From Physella acuta (lineage: Eukaryota > Mollusca > Gastropoda > Physidae), in contig NW_026731977.1 in assembly GCF_028476545.1 (NCBI RefSeq), forward strand, positions 62,001-126,000: DNA of 64,000 nt, written 5' to 3'. Below, one piece after another: positions 1 to 10,112 of the stretch. Position numbers and translations under genes: made by a program. Under the pieces are notes generated by a model. It saw only the letters and a program-made list of their open reading frames with translations. It was not told the origin of the DNA and searched no databases. Position 1 is the first letter of the stretch. Each line of letters begins with the position of its first letter.

Positions 1-134
1 AGTTGACATTGTGACACAGAACAGACCCACCCCATGAATGTATCTGAGCAGATCATGCTAGGTACCCTTTAGAGCTGAGTTGACATTGTGACACAGTACA
101 AGCTCACTCCATGAATGTATCTGAGCAGATCGTG
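1..134. repeat. Tandem repeat, about 78-bp unit, two copies
   Basis: Two copies start with AGTTGACATTGTGACACAG (position 1 and about 79), and each ends in ATGAATGTATCTGAGCAGATC. The array probably continues upstream of the window, because the first base is already inside a unit. Confidence 0.8.
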
Positions 135-635
135 TCGTGTATCTAAAGCAGAAGTTGTATTATGCATTCAAGTTTTAATTCGATTACAAAGCAACAGATA
201 ATCAATAAATAGAAAATAAAATAAATTAATCGCTGATGAAGGGAAAAAGAATTCTCTAAGAAAAATCACGTCCTGAATCCAATGCCCCAAGTTGACACTG
301 GGGGAAAAAAAGGTCAGCTAACGTCGATGGCCGTGTCCTGGTCGACTGCAGTCAATCTAAAAACAATTAATTAACGGATCTAAAAACAGTTAATTAGGAG
401 ACAAATATTTAAATGCGCCACTTGTTTCATTCTTCTGTTGTCAATTAAAATTATTTTACATTAAAAAAAAAAACATTGCTAGGCTCTTGAAAACAAAACA
501 ACAAAACTTGTTGAACTTGAGTTGCTTGAATACAGCTTTGGTCAACTGTAGAATCCTATGACAGTAAAAAATCTTAATTGCATATCATGTGAAAACATTT
601 ATATGCTTGACCTGACTTATTCCTTTGTGGCCACT
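135..635. other. AT-rich unique DNA, no gene seen
   Basis: No open frame, tRNA, or terminal repeat can be supported here. It contains a short A-run near 463-472 and small ATTAAT-type repeats. Confidence 0.6.
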
Positions 636-925
636 GGGGAGCTAAGGAATGCCGCCACACCTCTTCTGGTGAGCAAAGGACTGCCGCCACACCTCTCCTG
701 GGGAGCAAAGGACTGCCGCCACACCTCTTCTGGGGAGCAAAGGGCTGCGGCCACACCTCTTCTGGTGAGCAAAGGACTGCCGCCACACCTCTCCTGGGGA
801 GCTAAGGACTGATACCACACCTCTCCTGGGGAGCTAAGGGCTAATACCACACCTCTCCTGGGGAGCTAATGACTGCATCCACACCTCTCCTGGGGAGCTA
901 AGGACTGCATCCACACCTCTCCATA
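636..925. repeat. Minisatellite, 32-bp unit, about 9 copies
   Basis: The core CCACACCTCTCCTGGGGAGC recurs every 32 bp, with variants GGTGAGC and GGGAGCTAA. Short open frames on both strands across this block are products of the repeat and not genes. Confidence 0.9.
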
Positions 926-1384
926 GTACTCGGTTTTGGCTAGCTTTCTTTATCTGCGCCCATGTAAGCCCGACAGCTCTTGTCTCAACTTAACTGTTCT
1001 TCTCCAGGACTTGGCCGGCCTACTTTCCTCTTCTAAATAACAGGCAGTGTCGAGACACTTCTCCACAGATGAAGGTCAAGGTGTGGCGGCACATATTCCT
1101 TTTATTTTTTAGTTACTTTATCTTCTAGTTTTCTATTTCTTCACATTTCAGCGTAAAATATACAATGTCAAACATACTTTTAACGTAACAATGTTCTCTA
1201 TATTTAAACGTGCTTGGCGAGACCTTAACACTGTTGTTATTGGAATGGTGATATAGAGGGAATGATGGAGATACTGTAAAGTGACATTGAGGAGATACTG
1301 TAAAGTGACAATGAGGTGATACTTTTTCACACAAAAACCCATCATATAACATTACACATTTTAAAATTATCTTCGTCGAATCGG
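926..1384. other. Unique flank of the foldback element
   Basis: No gene is seen. Near 1262-1322 a 24-bp motif (GAGATACTGTAAAGTGACA) occurs about two and a half times. The stretch ends at the left copy of the 6-bp target duplication (1385-1390). Confidence 0.6.
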
Positions 1385-1446
1385 TTTATTAGTAGTATAT
1401 TAGGTCACTTTTGGACCGATTTTTTGGCGGAGGAGTCATGGGTGAA

Positions 1447-1610
1447 GGGACAATGAAATATAGCAAAATACTCGGAGGAGCTGCCGCAGCCTGGGACAAT
1501 GAGATATAGTAAAATACTACGCCAACTGCCGGAGGAGTGTACGCCAACTGCCGGAGGAGCGAAGGGGGAAGGGACAATGACATATAGTAAAATACTACGC
1601 CAACTGGCGT
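1447..1610. repeat. Subterminal repeats inside the left arm
   Basis: GGGACAATGA followed by ATATAG(T/C)AAAATACT occurs at about 1447, 1493 and 1571. CGCCAACTGCCGGAGGAG recurs between and after them. Mirror copies lie at the outer end of the right arm. Repeated subterminal motifs are often binding sites of the protein that moves an element, but that role is inferred here. Confidence 0.7.
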
Positions 1611-1629
1611 TGGGGAAGGAGCGGAGGAG

Positions 1630-2500
1630 TGACGTAATCTCCGGTGACCTTGTGACGTAATCAGTGACCTTGTGGCGTAATCAGTGACCTTGTGACGAAA
1701 TCAGTGACCTAGTTACGTAATTTTAATGCGTTTTTTAATGAGTTTTTTAAATTTTAATTAATTTTTGACCTAGTTACGTAATTTTAATGCGTTTTTAATG
1801 AGTTTTTAAATTTTTAATTAATTTTTATTATCGAGTTACGTAATTTAATTACTTTGATTGTATTTTTATTTTGTTTAATTTGTTTGTTTACTTGTTGTTT
1901 AATTTAATTACTTTGTTTATATTGTGTAATTTTTATTGAGTAGTTACGTGATTGGATTTTAATTTTTTAAATTTTTAAATTTTTTTAAATTTTTAAACCG
2001 GTGACCTTGTGACGTAATTAGTAACATTATGACGTAATCATTGACCTAGTTACGTAATTTTAATGCGTTTTTTAATTAGTTTTAATGAGTTTTTTTAATT
2101 TTAATTAATTTTTGACCTAGTTACGTAATTTTATTGTTTTTTAATTAATTTGATTTTAATTACTTTGTTTGTGTTTTGTTTGTTTATTTTTAATAAGTTT
2201 AATTAATTCGATTTTTTATTTATTTTGTATTTGTTTGATATTAACTTTTTAATTATTTTTATTTTGTTTATTTTTAATTTAATTATTTTATTTTTAATAA
2301 GTTTAATTAATTTGATTTTTATTTATTTTGTATCTAGTTACGTAATTTTAATTTTATTTTATAATTAGTTTGAATTTTTATTGACTAGTTATGTAATTTA
2401 ATTACTTTGATTGTTTAATTAGTTTGTTTACTTGTTGTTTAATTTAATTACTTTGTTTATATTGTGTAATTTTTATTAACGAGTTACGTAATTTGCTTAT
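1630..2500. repeat. AT-rich block with TTACGTAA / TGACGTAA sites
   Basis: TTACGTAA occurs at least seven times (about 1714, 1773, 1834, 2050, 2120, 2339, 2484), plus variants TTACGTGA and TTATGTAA. At the outer edge TGACGTAAT recurs with the neighbour CAGTGACCTTGTG. The rest is ATTAATTTGATTTTAATT-like filler. TTACGTAA is a palindrome matching the PAR-bZIP/NFIL3 class of sites. The mirror block lies at about 8997-9868. Confidence 0.75.
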
Positions 2501-2600
2501 TTGTTTGAAATTCATTTTAATTAATTTGATTTTAATTACTTTGTTTAATTTATTTATTTGATATATTTCTTTTCTTTGTTGTTTAATGTTGCTTATTTAT

Positions 2601-3172
2601 TTGAATGTATGTATGTTTTAAATTCTCCCCTACAACGAACGTGTACAAAAAACAGGTTAAATTCTCCACCACAACGAACGTTACAAACATAGAACATCCA
2701 TTAAAGATAACGATCAGCCACAGCTGTTACGTATCGACCCGCCCGCGAAGTTTTCTCACCGCTGCCCGTTTTAATGGGAATGTATTGATCGCAGCCGCTG
2801 GCCCATCACAGCATGATGTCCCACCTAATTAAATTTTTTTGTTATGCTTCACCGAGTTACCCCCGCTCGGTTGACGGGTTATGGTAATTAACGACATACA
2901 TTAAGTAGCTTTCCGCGAAGCACTTAGGTCATTATGCAACAGCTGTTGTGCGACAGCTGGTGCTGTAATTAGGCCGTTCAACCGGATAAATGACCGCGAA
3001 AATTGTGTTCTAATCACTTCAACTTCGGACTTCAAATCAAGCGTCACCGCGACTTATCCAGCCTGCGACCTCTGTTGACTCCTGAGACTAAACCCACGCC
3101 AGCTTTACCAACCATCACATCCACCTAACCCTATACGGACCACATCTTTTGTGCGTGTTTATTCTATTAAAG
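2601..3172 (+). promoter_or_regulatory. Probable promoter and 5' leader of the left zinc-finger gene
   Basis: The base composition shifts from AT-rich filler to mixed sequence. AATTCTCC followed by ACAACGAACG occurs twice (about 2621 and 2660), and CAGCTG E-boxes lie near 2714, 2940 and 2955. It precedes a segment with good intron signals, a GTAAGG donor at 3173 and a TTTTAG acceptor ending at 3273. I see no clear TATA box. A 75-codon open frame at 2605-2832 resembles nothing known to me and may be chance. The mirror region is 8325-8896. Confidence 0.4.
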
Positions 3173-3567
3173 GTAAGGTTAATATTACTTTTTGTTTTAA
3201 GGGAGCTAACCCCATTAAAATACCCTTTAAATAAATAAGTATCTAAATAAGTATTCATATGTATTCGTTTTAGTGTACAACCGACCCTACGAGACAGACT
3301 AACCATCGACCGAACCTATTGAGCTACCTACCCATCCCCGAGGCACCCACTGAACCAAACGTTCCAGCTACATCCAACTACACCATTTCGGATCTCCACA
3401 CACAGCTAACTTCACGTTCAGCTTACGCGTTCAAACCCATAGGTACGTTCATTTTTAATTTTGTTTTAAGTATGATTTTTGTTTCATGCATTTTATTTTA
3501 TGTATTTATTTTTATTCTACAGCCAGTGACCTACCCAGTCATCCAACTACTAGACACTTCGTCAATA

Positions 3568-4233
3568 ATGCAAACCGCCCAGTCTACCACCCATCCAGCC
3601 ATGAGCCGTAACAAGTGTGACATATGCAACCGTGTGTTCACCCGCAAAGACGGTTTGACAAGACATCACGACTCTGTTCACCGCCGACAAGGACATCTCT
3701 GTACAACATGCGGGAATCTATTTACACGACTTGACAATTTAACAAGACATTGTAAAACAACACACACCAACCAAACATCACCGACCGACACCCCATCAGC
3801 AACCGATAGACAAACTCCACAACCACTATACGTGACCGACAGACAAACCATGCAACCCCTAGCAGCGATCCAAACAACTCGTACCATGACCAACACTATT
3901 CCATTAAAGCGACATACGATGTATGACGACATAGCAAACAACAAACGCGTAAAGACTAACAACGACAGTAACGTTAATTCACACACCACTATTTTTCCTG
4001 TAGACGACCTACCCATGATACGTTATACATGTGACATATGTGAGCATGCATTCACCTGCAAACATGGTTTGAAACGACATCACGATACGGCACACAGACG
4101 ACGAAGACATACATGTAGAGAATGTTTGCAAGAATTTACAAGAAAATATAATTTAACGAACCACTATAAAATACCACACACCATCAAAACATCACCAGAC
4201 GACACATCAGCGACCGACACGAATATCCCATAG
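3568..4233 (+). CDS. Four-finger C2H2 zinc-finger protein, left-arm copy
   Basis: A likely nucleic-acid-binding protein of 221 residues encoded by the foldback element. It has four C2H2 fingers in two pairs: C17/C20/H33/H38 and C45/C48/H61/H66, then C155/C158/H171/H176 and C183/C186/H199/H204. A long Thr/Gln/Asp-rich linker separates the pairs and holds a basic patch (KRHTMYDD, then NNKRVK). The fingers lack TGEKP linkers. I chose the ATG at 3568 because the frame upstream has no ATG: it stays open to a TTG at 3319 only by reading through an intron-like segment starting GTACGT at 3443 and ending at AG 3522 or 3526. Another intron-like segment is 3173-3273. AATAAA follows at 4362. The product is identical to the right-arm copy. 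A role in binding the element's own ends is inference. Confidence 0.72.
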   Translation: MQTAQSTTHPAMSRNKCDICNRVFTRKDGLTRHHDSVHRRQGHLCTTCGNLFTRLDNLTRHCKTTHTNQTSPTDTPSATDRQTPQPLYVTDRQTMQPLAAIQTTRTMTNTIPLKRHTMYDDIANNKRVKTNNDSNVNSHTTIFPVDDLPMIRYTCDICEHAFTCKHGLKRHHDTAHRRRRHTCRECLQEFTRKYNLTNHYKIPHTIKTSPDDTSATDTNIP

Positions 4234-4361
4234 GATGACTTCTCACAGACATCTCCTTACACCCAACACAGAAACTCACTTTCTTACTTTTATATTAAAA
4301 GACAAGTAGACACAATGTGACATCTCCCCTAGACTGTAGACCGATGGGGTTGTTTTTATTC

Positions 4362-4367
4362 AATAAA
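4362..4367 (+). terminator. Poly(A) signal AATAAA of the left zinc-finger gene
   Basis: AATAAA lies 129 bp after the stop codon and is followed by T/GT-rich sequence near 4380-4430, as expected for a downstream cleavage element. Confidence 0.65.
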
Positions 4368-4399
4368 AATTTATTATATATGGTCTTTTGTGATTTTTT

Positions 4400-5017
4400 A
4401 ATGTGTTATTGTTTTGTTACTTGTCCCTGAAAGTTATGTAACTCGGTATCCTGTATAAGAGGTATGACTGGAATCAAAATCACGGGAGAGAACGTGACGT
4501 ACATCGCGATATTTGAAAACAGGGCGATGTTTAACCTCAACCAAAAAAGACAATGAACCTAGAAGGAAGACGAATATATATCTTAGTCTTGCAGCAGATT
4601 ACCTTCCCATGTTCACTTTAGTATTACAGTTTTCATCAAACTTCTTTTTGACTTGAACTTCGTTAATTTTTAAGAAAGTTTACTTATACATAATACATTA
4701 CGTCTAATGACAATTTTTTATTTTTACCACTCAATGTATTTTCTTTTTCTATATCTTACATTGTCATCTTAATTTTTTGATCACCTTAGTAAAAATTTGC
4801 TTAAGATTATAAACTTCAAGTTTTAAAAAACAACAACGTTATAGTACGTCGTGTCAAATGACACACCGTTTAAAATGTCTACATTTAAAGTTCACCAAAA
4901 TAATGACGTAAAATCTAAATATGATATGACGTTAGCATACATATCATTCAACCTAATCACTCTAAAGTACAAATCAATAATTTTTATTGATTAAGGGGCT
5001 GGGTGAGTTATTTTTAT
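4400..5017. other. Inner AT-rich part of the left arm
   Basis: No gene is seen between the poly(A) signal and the centre. The inner edge carries a small palindrome, AATCAATAATTTTTATTGATT, at about 4973-4993, followed by GGGGCTGGGTGAGTTA. Confidence 0.6.
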
Positions 5018-6481
5018 TCGGGTGCCCAGGGAAGGTTTGGAGTTGGTTGGGACAGATTTTATACACGAGTCGGTGACGTTTTCACCGAGGCAGGGTTCGA
5101 ATCTAGACCATGCATGTTTTGGAATTGTTAGGGAGAGTTAAACTAAGGTTGGTGAAGTTTTCACCGAGGTTGGTTTTGAACTCGGAACATTCATGTTTTG
5201 GAATCGGTAGGTGTAGAGTCCATACTAGGGTCGGGGAGTTTTGCTAACACTGAGGCAGGTTGCAAAGTTGGCACATGCATGTTTAGGAATTGATGGTAGC
5301 CGAGTTCATACTAGTGTCGGTGAAGGTTGGTTTTGATCTCGGAACATGTATGTTTTGAAATTGTTGGTAACCGAGTTCATACTAGGGTCAGAGGAGTTTT
5401 TGTTAACACCGAGGCAGGTTGCAAAGTTGGTACATGCATGTTTAGGAATTGTTGGTAGCCGAGTTCATACTAGTGTCGGTGAAGGTTGGTTTTGAACTCG
5501 GAGCATGCATGTTTTGAAATTGTTGGTAACCGAGTTCAGACTAGGGACGGGGGTGTTTTCACCGAGGCAGGTTACAAAGTTCGTATATGCATCATTGGAA
5601 TTGTTAGGTAGAGTTAAACTAAGGTCGGTGAAGTTTTCACCGATGTAGGTTACAAAGTTGGTACATGGATGTTTAGGAATTGATGGCAGTCGAGTTCATA
5701 CTAGGGTCGGGGAATTTTGTTAGCACTGAGGCAGGTTGGAAAGTTGTTACATGCATGTTTGGGAATTGTTGGTAGCCGAGTTCATACTAGTGTCGGTGAA
5801 GGTTGGTTTTGAACTCGGAACATGCATGTTTGGGAATTGTTGGTAGCCGAGTTCATACTAGTGTCGGTGAAGGTTGGTTTTGAACTCGGAACATGCATGT
5901 TTTGGAATTGTTGGTAGCCGAGTTCATACTAGTGTCGGTGAAGGTTGGTTTTGAACTCGGAACATGCATGTTTTGGAATCGGTAGGTGTAGAGTCCATAC
6001 TAAGGTCGGTGAAGTTTTCACCGATGGTGGTTTCAAAGTTAGTACAGGCATGTTTTGGAAGTGTTAGGGGCCGAGTTCATAGTAGTGTCGGTGAAGGTTG
6101 GTTTTGAACTCGGAACATGCATGTTTTGAAATTGTTGGTAACCGAGTTCATACTAGGGACGGGGGCGAGGGCGGCGGACAAAGTTGTCGATGTAGGTAGG
6201 GTGCAAGAGATATTCAACGAGGAGTGGTGTCTACAAGTTATGTATCCCAGTCTGTTGGAGTGGTTTCTAGGGGGTTGTGATATTAGTTGAATAAATATTT
6301 GTCTGTAGGATTGTCATACAGCCTTTGTCTCTTAAATGGAATAGGTATAGTGCGGGTAGTAGTAGTAGTAGTACGGTCTGTTTATCTAACGGTTGGTATT
6401 GAGGTTAGTGTGATGACGCAAGGTTGGATGGGAGAAGGGGAACGGGGTTGCGGACAAAGGGAAGGGGAAGGGCGAATAGTG
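5018..6481. repeat. Centre of the foldback element: 71-bp minisatellite plus unique tail
   Basis: From about 5040 to 6165 a roughly 71-bp unit (core GAACTCGGAACATGCATG, partner core GTTGGTAGCCGAGTTCATAC) repeats about 15 times, with degenerate variants at the left side. From 6166 to 6481 the sequence is unique and has a short (TAG)n run near 6357. No protein is supported. It is the only part of the element not present in both arms. Confidence 0.85.
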
Positions 6482-7129
6482 ATAAAAATAACTCACCCAG
6501 CCCCTTAATCAATAAAAATTATTGATTTGTACTTTAGAGTGATTAGGTTGAATGATATGTATGCTAACGTCATATCATATTTAGATTTTACGTCATTATT
6601 TTGGTGAACTTTAAATGTAGACATTTTAAACGGTGTGTCATTTGACACGACGTACTATAACGTTGTTGTTTTTTAAAACTTGAAGTTTATAATCTTAAGC
6701 AAATTTTTACTAAGGTGATCAAAAAATTAAGATGACAATGTAAGATATAGAAAAAGAAAATACATTGAGTGGTAAAAATAAAAAATTGTCATTAGACGTA
6801 ATGTATTATGTATAAGTAAACTTTCTTAAAAATTAACGAAGTTCAAGTCAAAAAGAAGTTTGATGAAAACTGTAATACTAAAGTGAACATGGGAAGGTAA
6901 TCTGCTGCAAGACTAAGATATATATTCGTCTTCCTTCTAGGTTCATTGTCTTTTTTGGTTGAGGTTAAACATCGCCCTGTTTTCAAATATCGCGATGTAC
7001 GTCACGTTCTCTCCCGTGATTTTGATTCCAGTCATACCTCTTATACAGGATACCGAGTTACATAACTTTCAGGGACAAGTAACAAAACAATAACACATTA
7101 AAAAATCACAAAAGACCATATAATAAATT

Positions 7130-7135
7130 TTTATT
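7130..7135 (-). terminator. Poly(A) signal AATAAA of the right zinc-finger gene
   Basis: Mirror copy of the signal at 4362-4367, read on the minus strand. Confidence 0.65.
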
Positions 7136-7263
7136 GAATAAAAACAACCCCATCGGTCTACAGTCTAGGGGAGATGTCACATTGTGTCTACTTGTCTTTT
7201 AATATAAAAGTAAGAAAGTGAGTTTCTGTGTTGGGTGTAAGGAGATGTCTGTGAGAAGTCATC

Positions 7264-7929
7264 CTATGGGATATTCGTGTCGGTCGCTGATGTGTCGTCT
7301 GGTGATGTTTTGATGGTGTGTGGTATTTTATAGTGGTTCGTTAAATTATATTTTCTTGTAAATTCTTGCAAACATTCTCTACATGTATGTCTTCGTCGTC
7401 TGTGTGCCGTATCGTGATGTCGTTTCAAACCATGTTTGCAGGTGAATGCATGCTCACATATGTCACATGTATAACGTATCATGGGTAGGTCGTCTACAGG
7501 AAAAATAGTGGTGTGTGAATTAACGTTACTGTCGTTGTTAGTCTTTACGCGTTTGTTGTTTGCTATGTCGTCATACATCGTATGTCGCTTTAATGGAATA
7601 GTGTTGGTCATGGTACGAGTTGTTTGGATCGCTGCTAGGGGTTGCATGGTTTGTCTGTCGGTCACGTATAGTGGTTGTGGAGTTTGTCTATCGGTTGCTG
7701 ATGGGGTGTCGGTCGGTGATGTTTGGTTGGTGTGTGTTGTTTTACAATGTCTTGTTAAATTGTCAAGTCGTGTAAATAGATTCCCGCATGTTGTACAGAG
7801 ATGTCCTTGTCGGCGGTGAACAGAGTCGTGATGTCTTGTCAAACCGTCTTTGCGGGTGAACACACGGTTGCATATGTCACACTTGTTACGGCTCATGGCT
7901 GGATGGGTGGTAGACTGGGCGGTTTGCAT
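7264..7929 (-). CDS. Four-finger C2H2 zinc-finger protein, right-arm copy
   Basis: A 221-residue protein identical to the left-arm copy, with the same two pairs of C2H2 fingers. The coding strands face each other, so both copies are transcribed towards the element centre. Intron-like segments mirror those on the left (8224-8324 and about 7971/7975-8054). The start is the first ATG in the finger frame, as argued for the left copy. Confidence 0.72.
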   Translation of the reverse strand: MQTAQSTTHPAMSRNKCDICNRVFTRKDGLTRHHDSVHRRQGHLCTTCGNLFTRLDNLTRHCKTTHTNQTSPTDTPSATDRQTPQPLYVTDRQTMQPLAAIQTTRTMTNTIPLKRHTMYDDIANNKRVKTNNDSNVNSHTTIFPVDDLPMIRYTCDICEHAFTCKHGLKRHHDTAHRRRRHTCRECLQEFTRKYNLTNHYKIPHTIKTSPDDTSATDTNIP

Positions 7930-10112
7930 TATTGACGAAGTGTCTAGTAGTTGGATGACTGGGTAGGTCACTGGCTGTAGAATAAAAATAAATACATAAA
8001 ATAAAATGCATGAAACAAAAATCATACTTAAAACAAAATTAAAAATGAACGTACCTATGGGTTTGAACGCGTAAGCTGAACGTGAAGTTAGCTGTGTGTG
8101 GAGATCCGAAATGGTGTAGTTGGATGTAGCTGGAACGTTTGGTTCAGTGGGTGCCTCGGGGATGGGTAGGTAGCTCAATAGGTTTGGTCGATGGTTAGTC
8201 TGTCTCGTAGGGTCGGTTGTACACTAAAACGAATACATATGAATACTTATTTAGATACTTATTTATTTAAAGGGTATTTTAATGGGGTTAGCTCCCTTAA
8301 AACAAAAAGTAATATTAACCTTACCTTTAATAGAATAAACACGCACAAAAGATGTGGTCCGTATAGGGTTAGGTGGATGTGATGGTTGGTAAAGCTGGCG
8401 TGGGTTTAGTCTCAGGAGTCAACAGAGGTCGCAGGCTGGATAAGTCGCGGTGACGCTTGATTTGAAGTCCGAAGTTGAAGTGATTAGAACACAATTTTCG
8501 CGGTCATTTATCCGGTTGAACGGCCTAATTACAGCACCAGCTGTCGCACAACAGCTGTTGCATAATGACCTAAGTGCTTCGCGGAAAGCTACTTAATGTA
8601 TGTCGTTAATTACCATAACCCGTCAACCGAGCGGGGGTAACTCGGTGAAGCATAACAAAAAAATTTAATTAGGTGGGACATCATGCTGTGATGGGCCAGC
8701 GGCTGCGATCAATACATTCCCATTAAAACGGGCAGCGGTGAGAAAACTTCGCGGGCGGGTCGATACGTAACAGCTGTGGCTGATCGTTATCTTTAATGGA
8801 TGTTCTATGTTTGTAACGTTCGTTGTGGTGGAGAATTTAACCTGTTTTTTGTACACGTTCGTTGTAGGGGAGAATTTAAAACATACATACATTCAAATAA
8901 ATAAGCAACATTAAACAACAAAGAAAAGAAATATATCAAATAAATAAATTAAACAAAGTAATTAAAATCAAATTAATTAAAATGAATTTCAAACAAATAA
9001 GCAAATTACGTAACTCGTTAATAAAAATTACACAATATAAACAAAGTAATTAAATTAAACAACAAGTAAACAAACTAATTAAACAATCAAAGTAATTAAA
9101 TTACATAACTAGTCAATAAAAATTCAAACTAATTATAAAATAAAATTAAAATTACGTAACTAGATACAAAATAAATAAAAATCAAATTAATTAAACTTAT
9201 TAAAAATAAAATAATTAAATTAAAAATAAACAAAATAAAAATAATTAAAAAGTTAATATCAAACAAATACAAAATAAATAAAAAATCGAATTAATTAAAC
9301 TTATTAAAAATAAACAAACAAAACACAAACAAAGTAATTAAAATCAAATTAATTAAAAAACAATAAAATTACGTAACTAGGTCAAAAATTAATTAAAATT
9401 AAAAAAACTCATTAAAACTAATTAAAAAACGCATTAAAATTACGTAACTAGGTCAATGATTACGTCATAATGTTACTAATTACGTCACAAGGTCACCGGT
9501 TTAAAAATTTAAAAAAATTTAAAAATTTAAAAAATTAAAATCCAATCACGTAACTACTCAATAAAAATTACACAATATAAACAAAGTAATTAAATTAAAC
9601 AACAAGTAAACAAACAAATTAAACAAAATAAAAATACAATCAAAGTAATTAAATTACGTAACTCGATAATAAAAATTAATTAAAAATTTAAAAACTCATT
9701 AAAAACGCATTAAAATTACGTAACTAGGTCAAAAATTAATTAAAATTTAAAAAACTCATTAAAAAACGCATTAAAATTACGTAACTAGGTCACTGATTTC
9801 GTCACAAGGTCACTGATTACGCCACAAGGTCACTGATTACGTCACAAGGTCACCGGAGATTACGTCACTCCTCCGCTCCTCCCCCAACGCCAGTTGGCGT
9901 AGTATTTTACTATATGTCATTGTCCCTTCCCCCTTCGCTCCTCCGGCAGTTGGCGTACACTCCTCCGGCAGTTGGCGTAGTATTTTACTATATCTCATTG
10001 TCCCAGGCTGCGGCAGCTCCTCCGAGTATTTTGCTATATTTCATTGTCCCTTCACCCATGACTCCTCCGCCAAAAAATCGGTCCAAAAGTGACCTAATAT
10101 ACTACTTTTATT

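Larger units (their letters stand above)
1391..5017 (+). repeat. Left inverted arm of the foldback element (3627 bp)
   Basis: The arm is the reverse complement of 6482-10106. Reading by eye I found two differences: a one-base change (1616 against 9881) and an extra AT pair near 4375-4380. From the outside in it holds terminal sub-repeats (1391-1700), an AT-rich block with TTACGTAA sites (1700-2600), a promoter-like GC-richer block (2600-3110), the zinc-finger transcription unit (to about 4380) and an AT-rich inner segment. Confidence 0.93.
1391..10106. mobile_element. 8.7-kb foldback DNA element with giant inverted arms
   Basis: The ends are exact inverted repeats starting AGTAGTATATTAGGTC. 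Complementarity stops at 1391 and 10106, and both ends are flanked by TTTATT (1385-1390 and 10107-10112), a perfect 6-bp target duplication. The layout is left arm 1391-5017, centre 5018-6481, right arm 6482-10106. Each arm encodes one C2H2 zinc-finger protein; no transposase, integrase, DNA polymerase, ATPase or capsid protein can be seen, so it is probably moved by another element's enzyme. A 6-bp duplication with long inverted repeats fits Polinton/Maverick-type elements, and less well IS3EU or Dada. The arms look whole and almost identical, so the insertion is young or the arms are being homogenised. The family assignment is inference. Confidence 0.88.
6482..10106 (-). repeat. Right inverted arm of the foldback element (3625 bp)
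   Basis: Reverse complement of 1391-5017, with the two differences given there. All sub-features of the left arm recur in mirror order. Confidence 0.93.

Noticed and set aside
3319-3567. N-terminal extension of the zinc-finger protein with a membrane-like segment
   Set aside because: The frame starts with TTG and not ATG, and the hydrophobic stretch is the translation of an intron-like segment (GTACGT to CAG), so it is probably not protein.
5094-5103. tRNA B box (GGTTCGAATC)
   Set aside because: No A box at the right distance and no cloverleaf; other units of the same minisatellite lack it.
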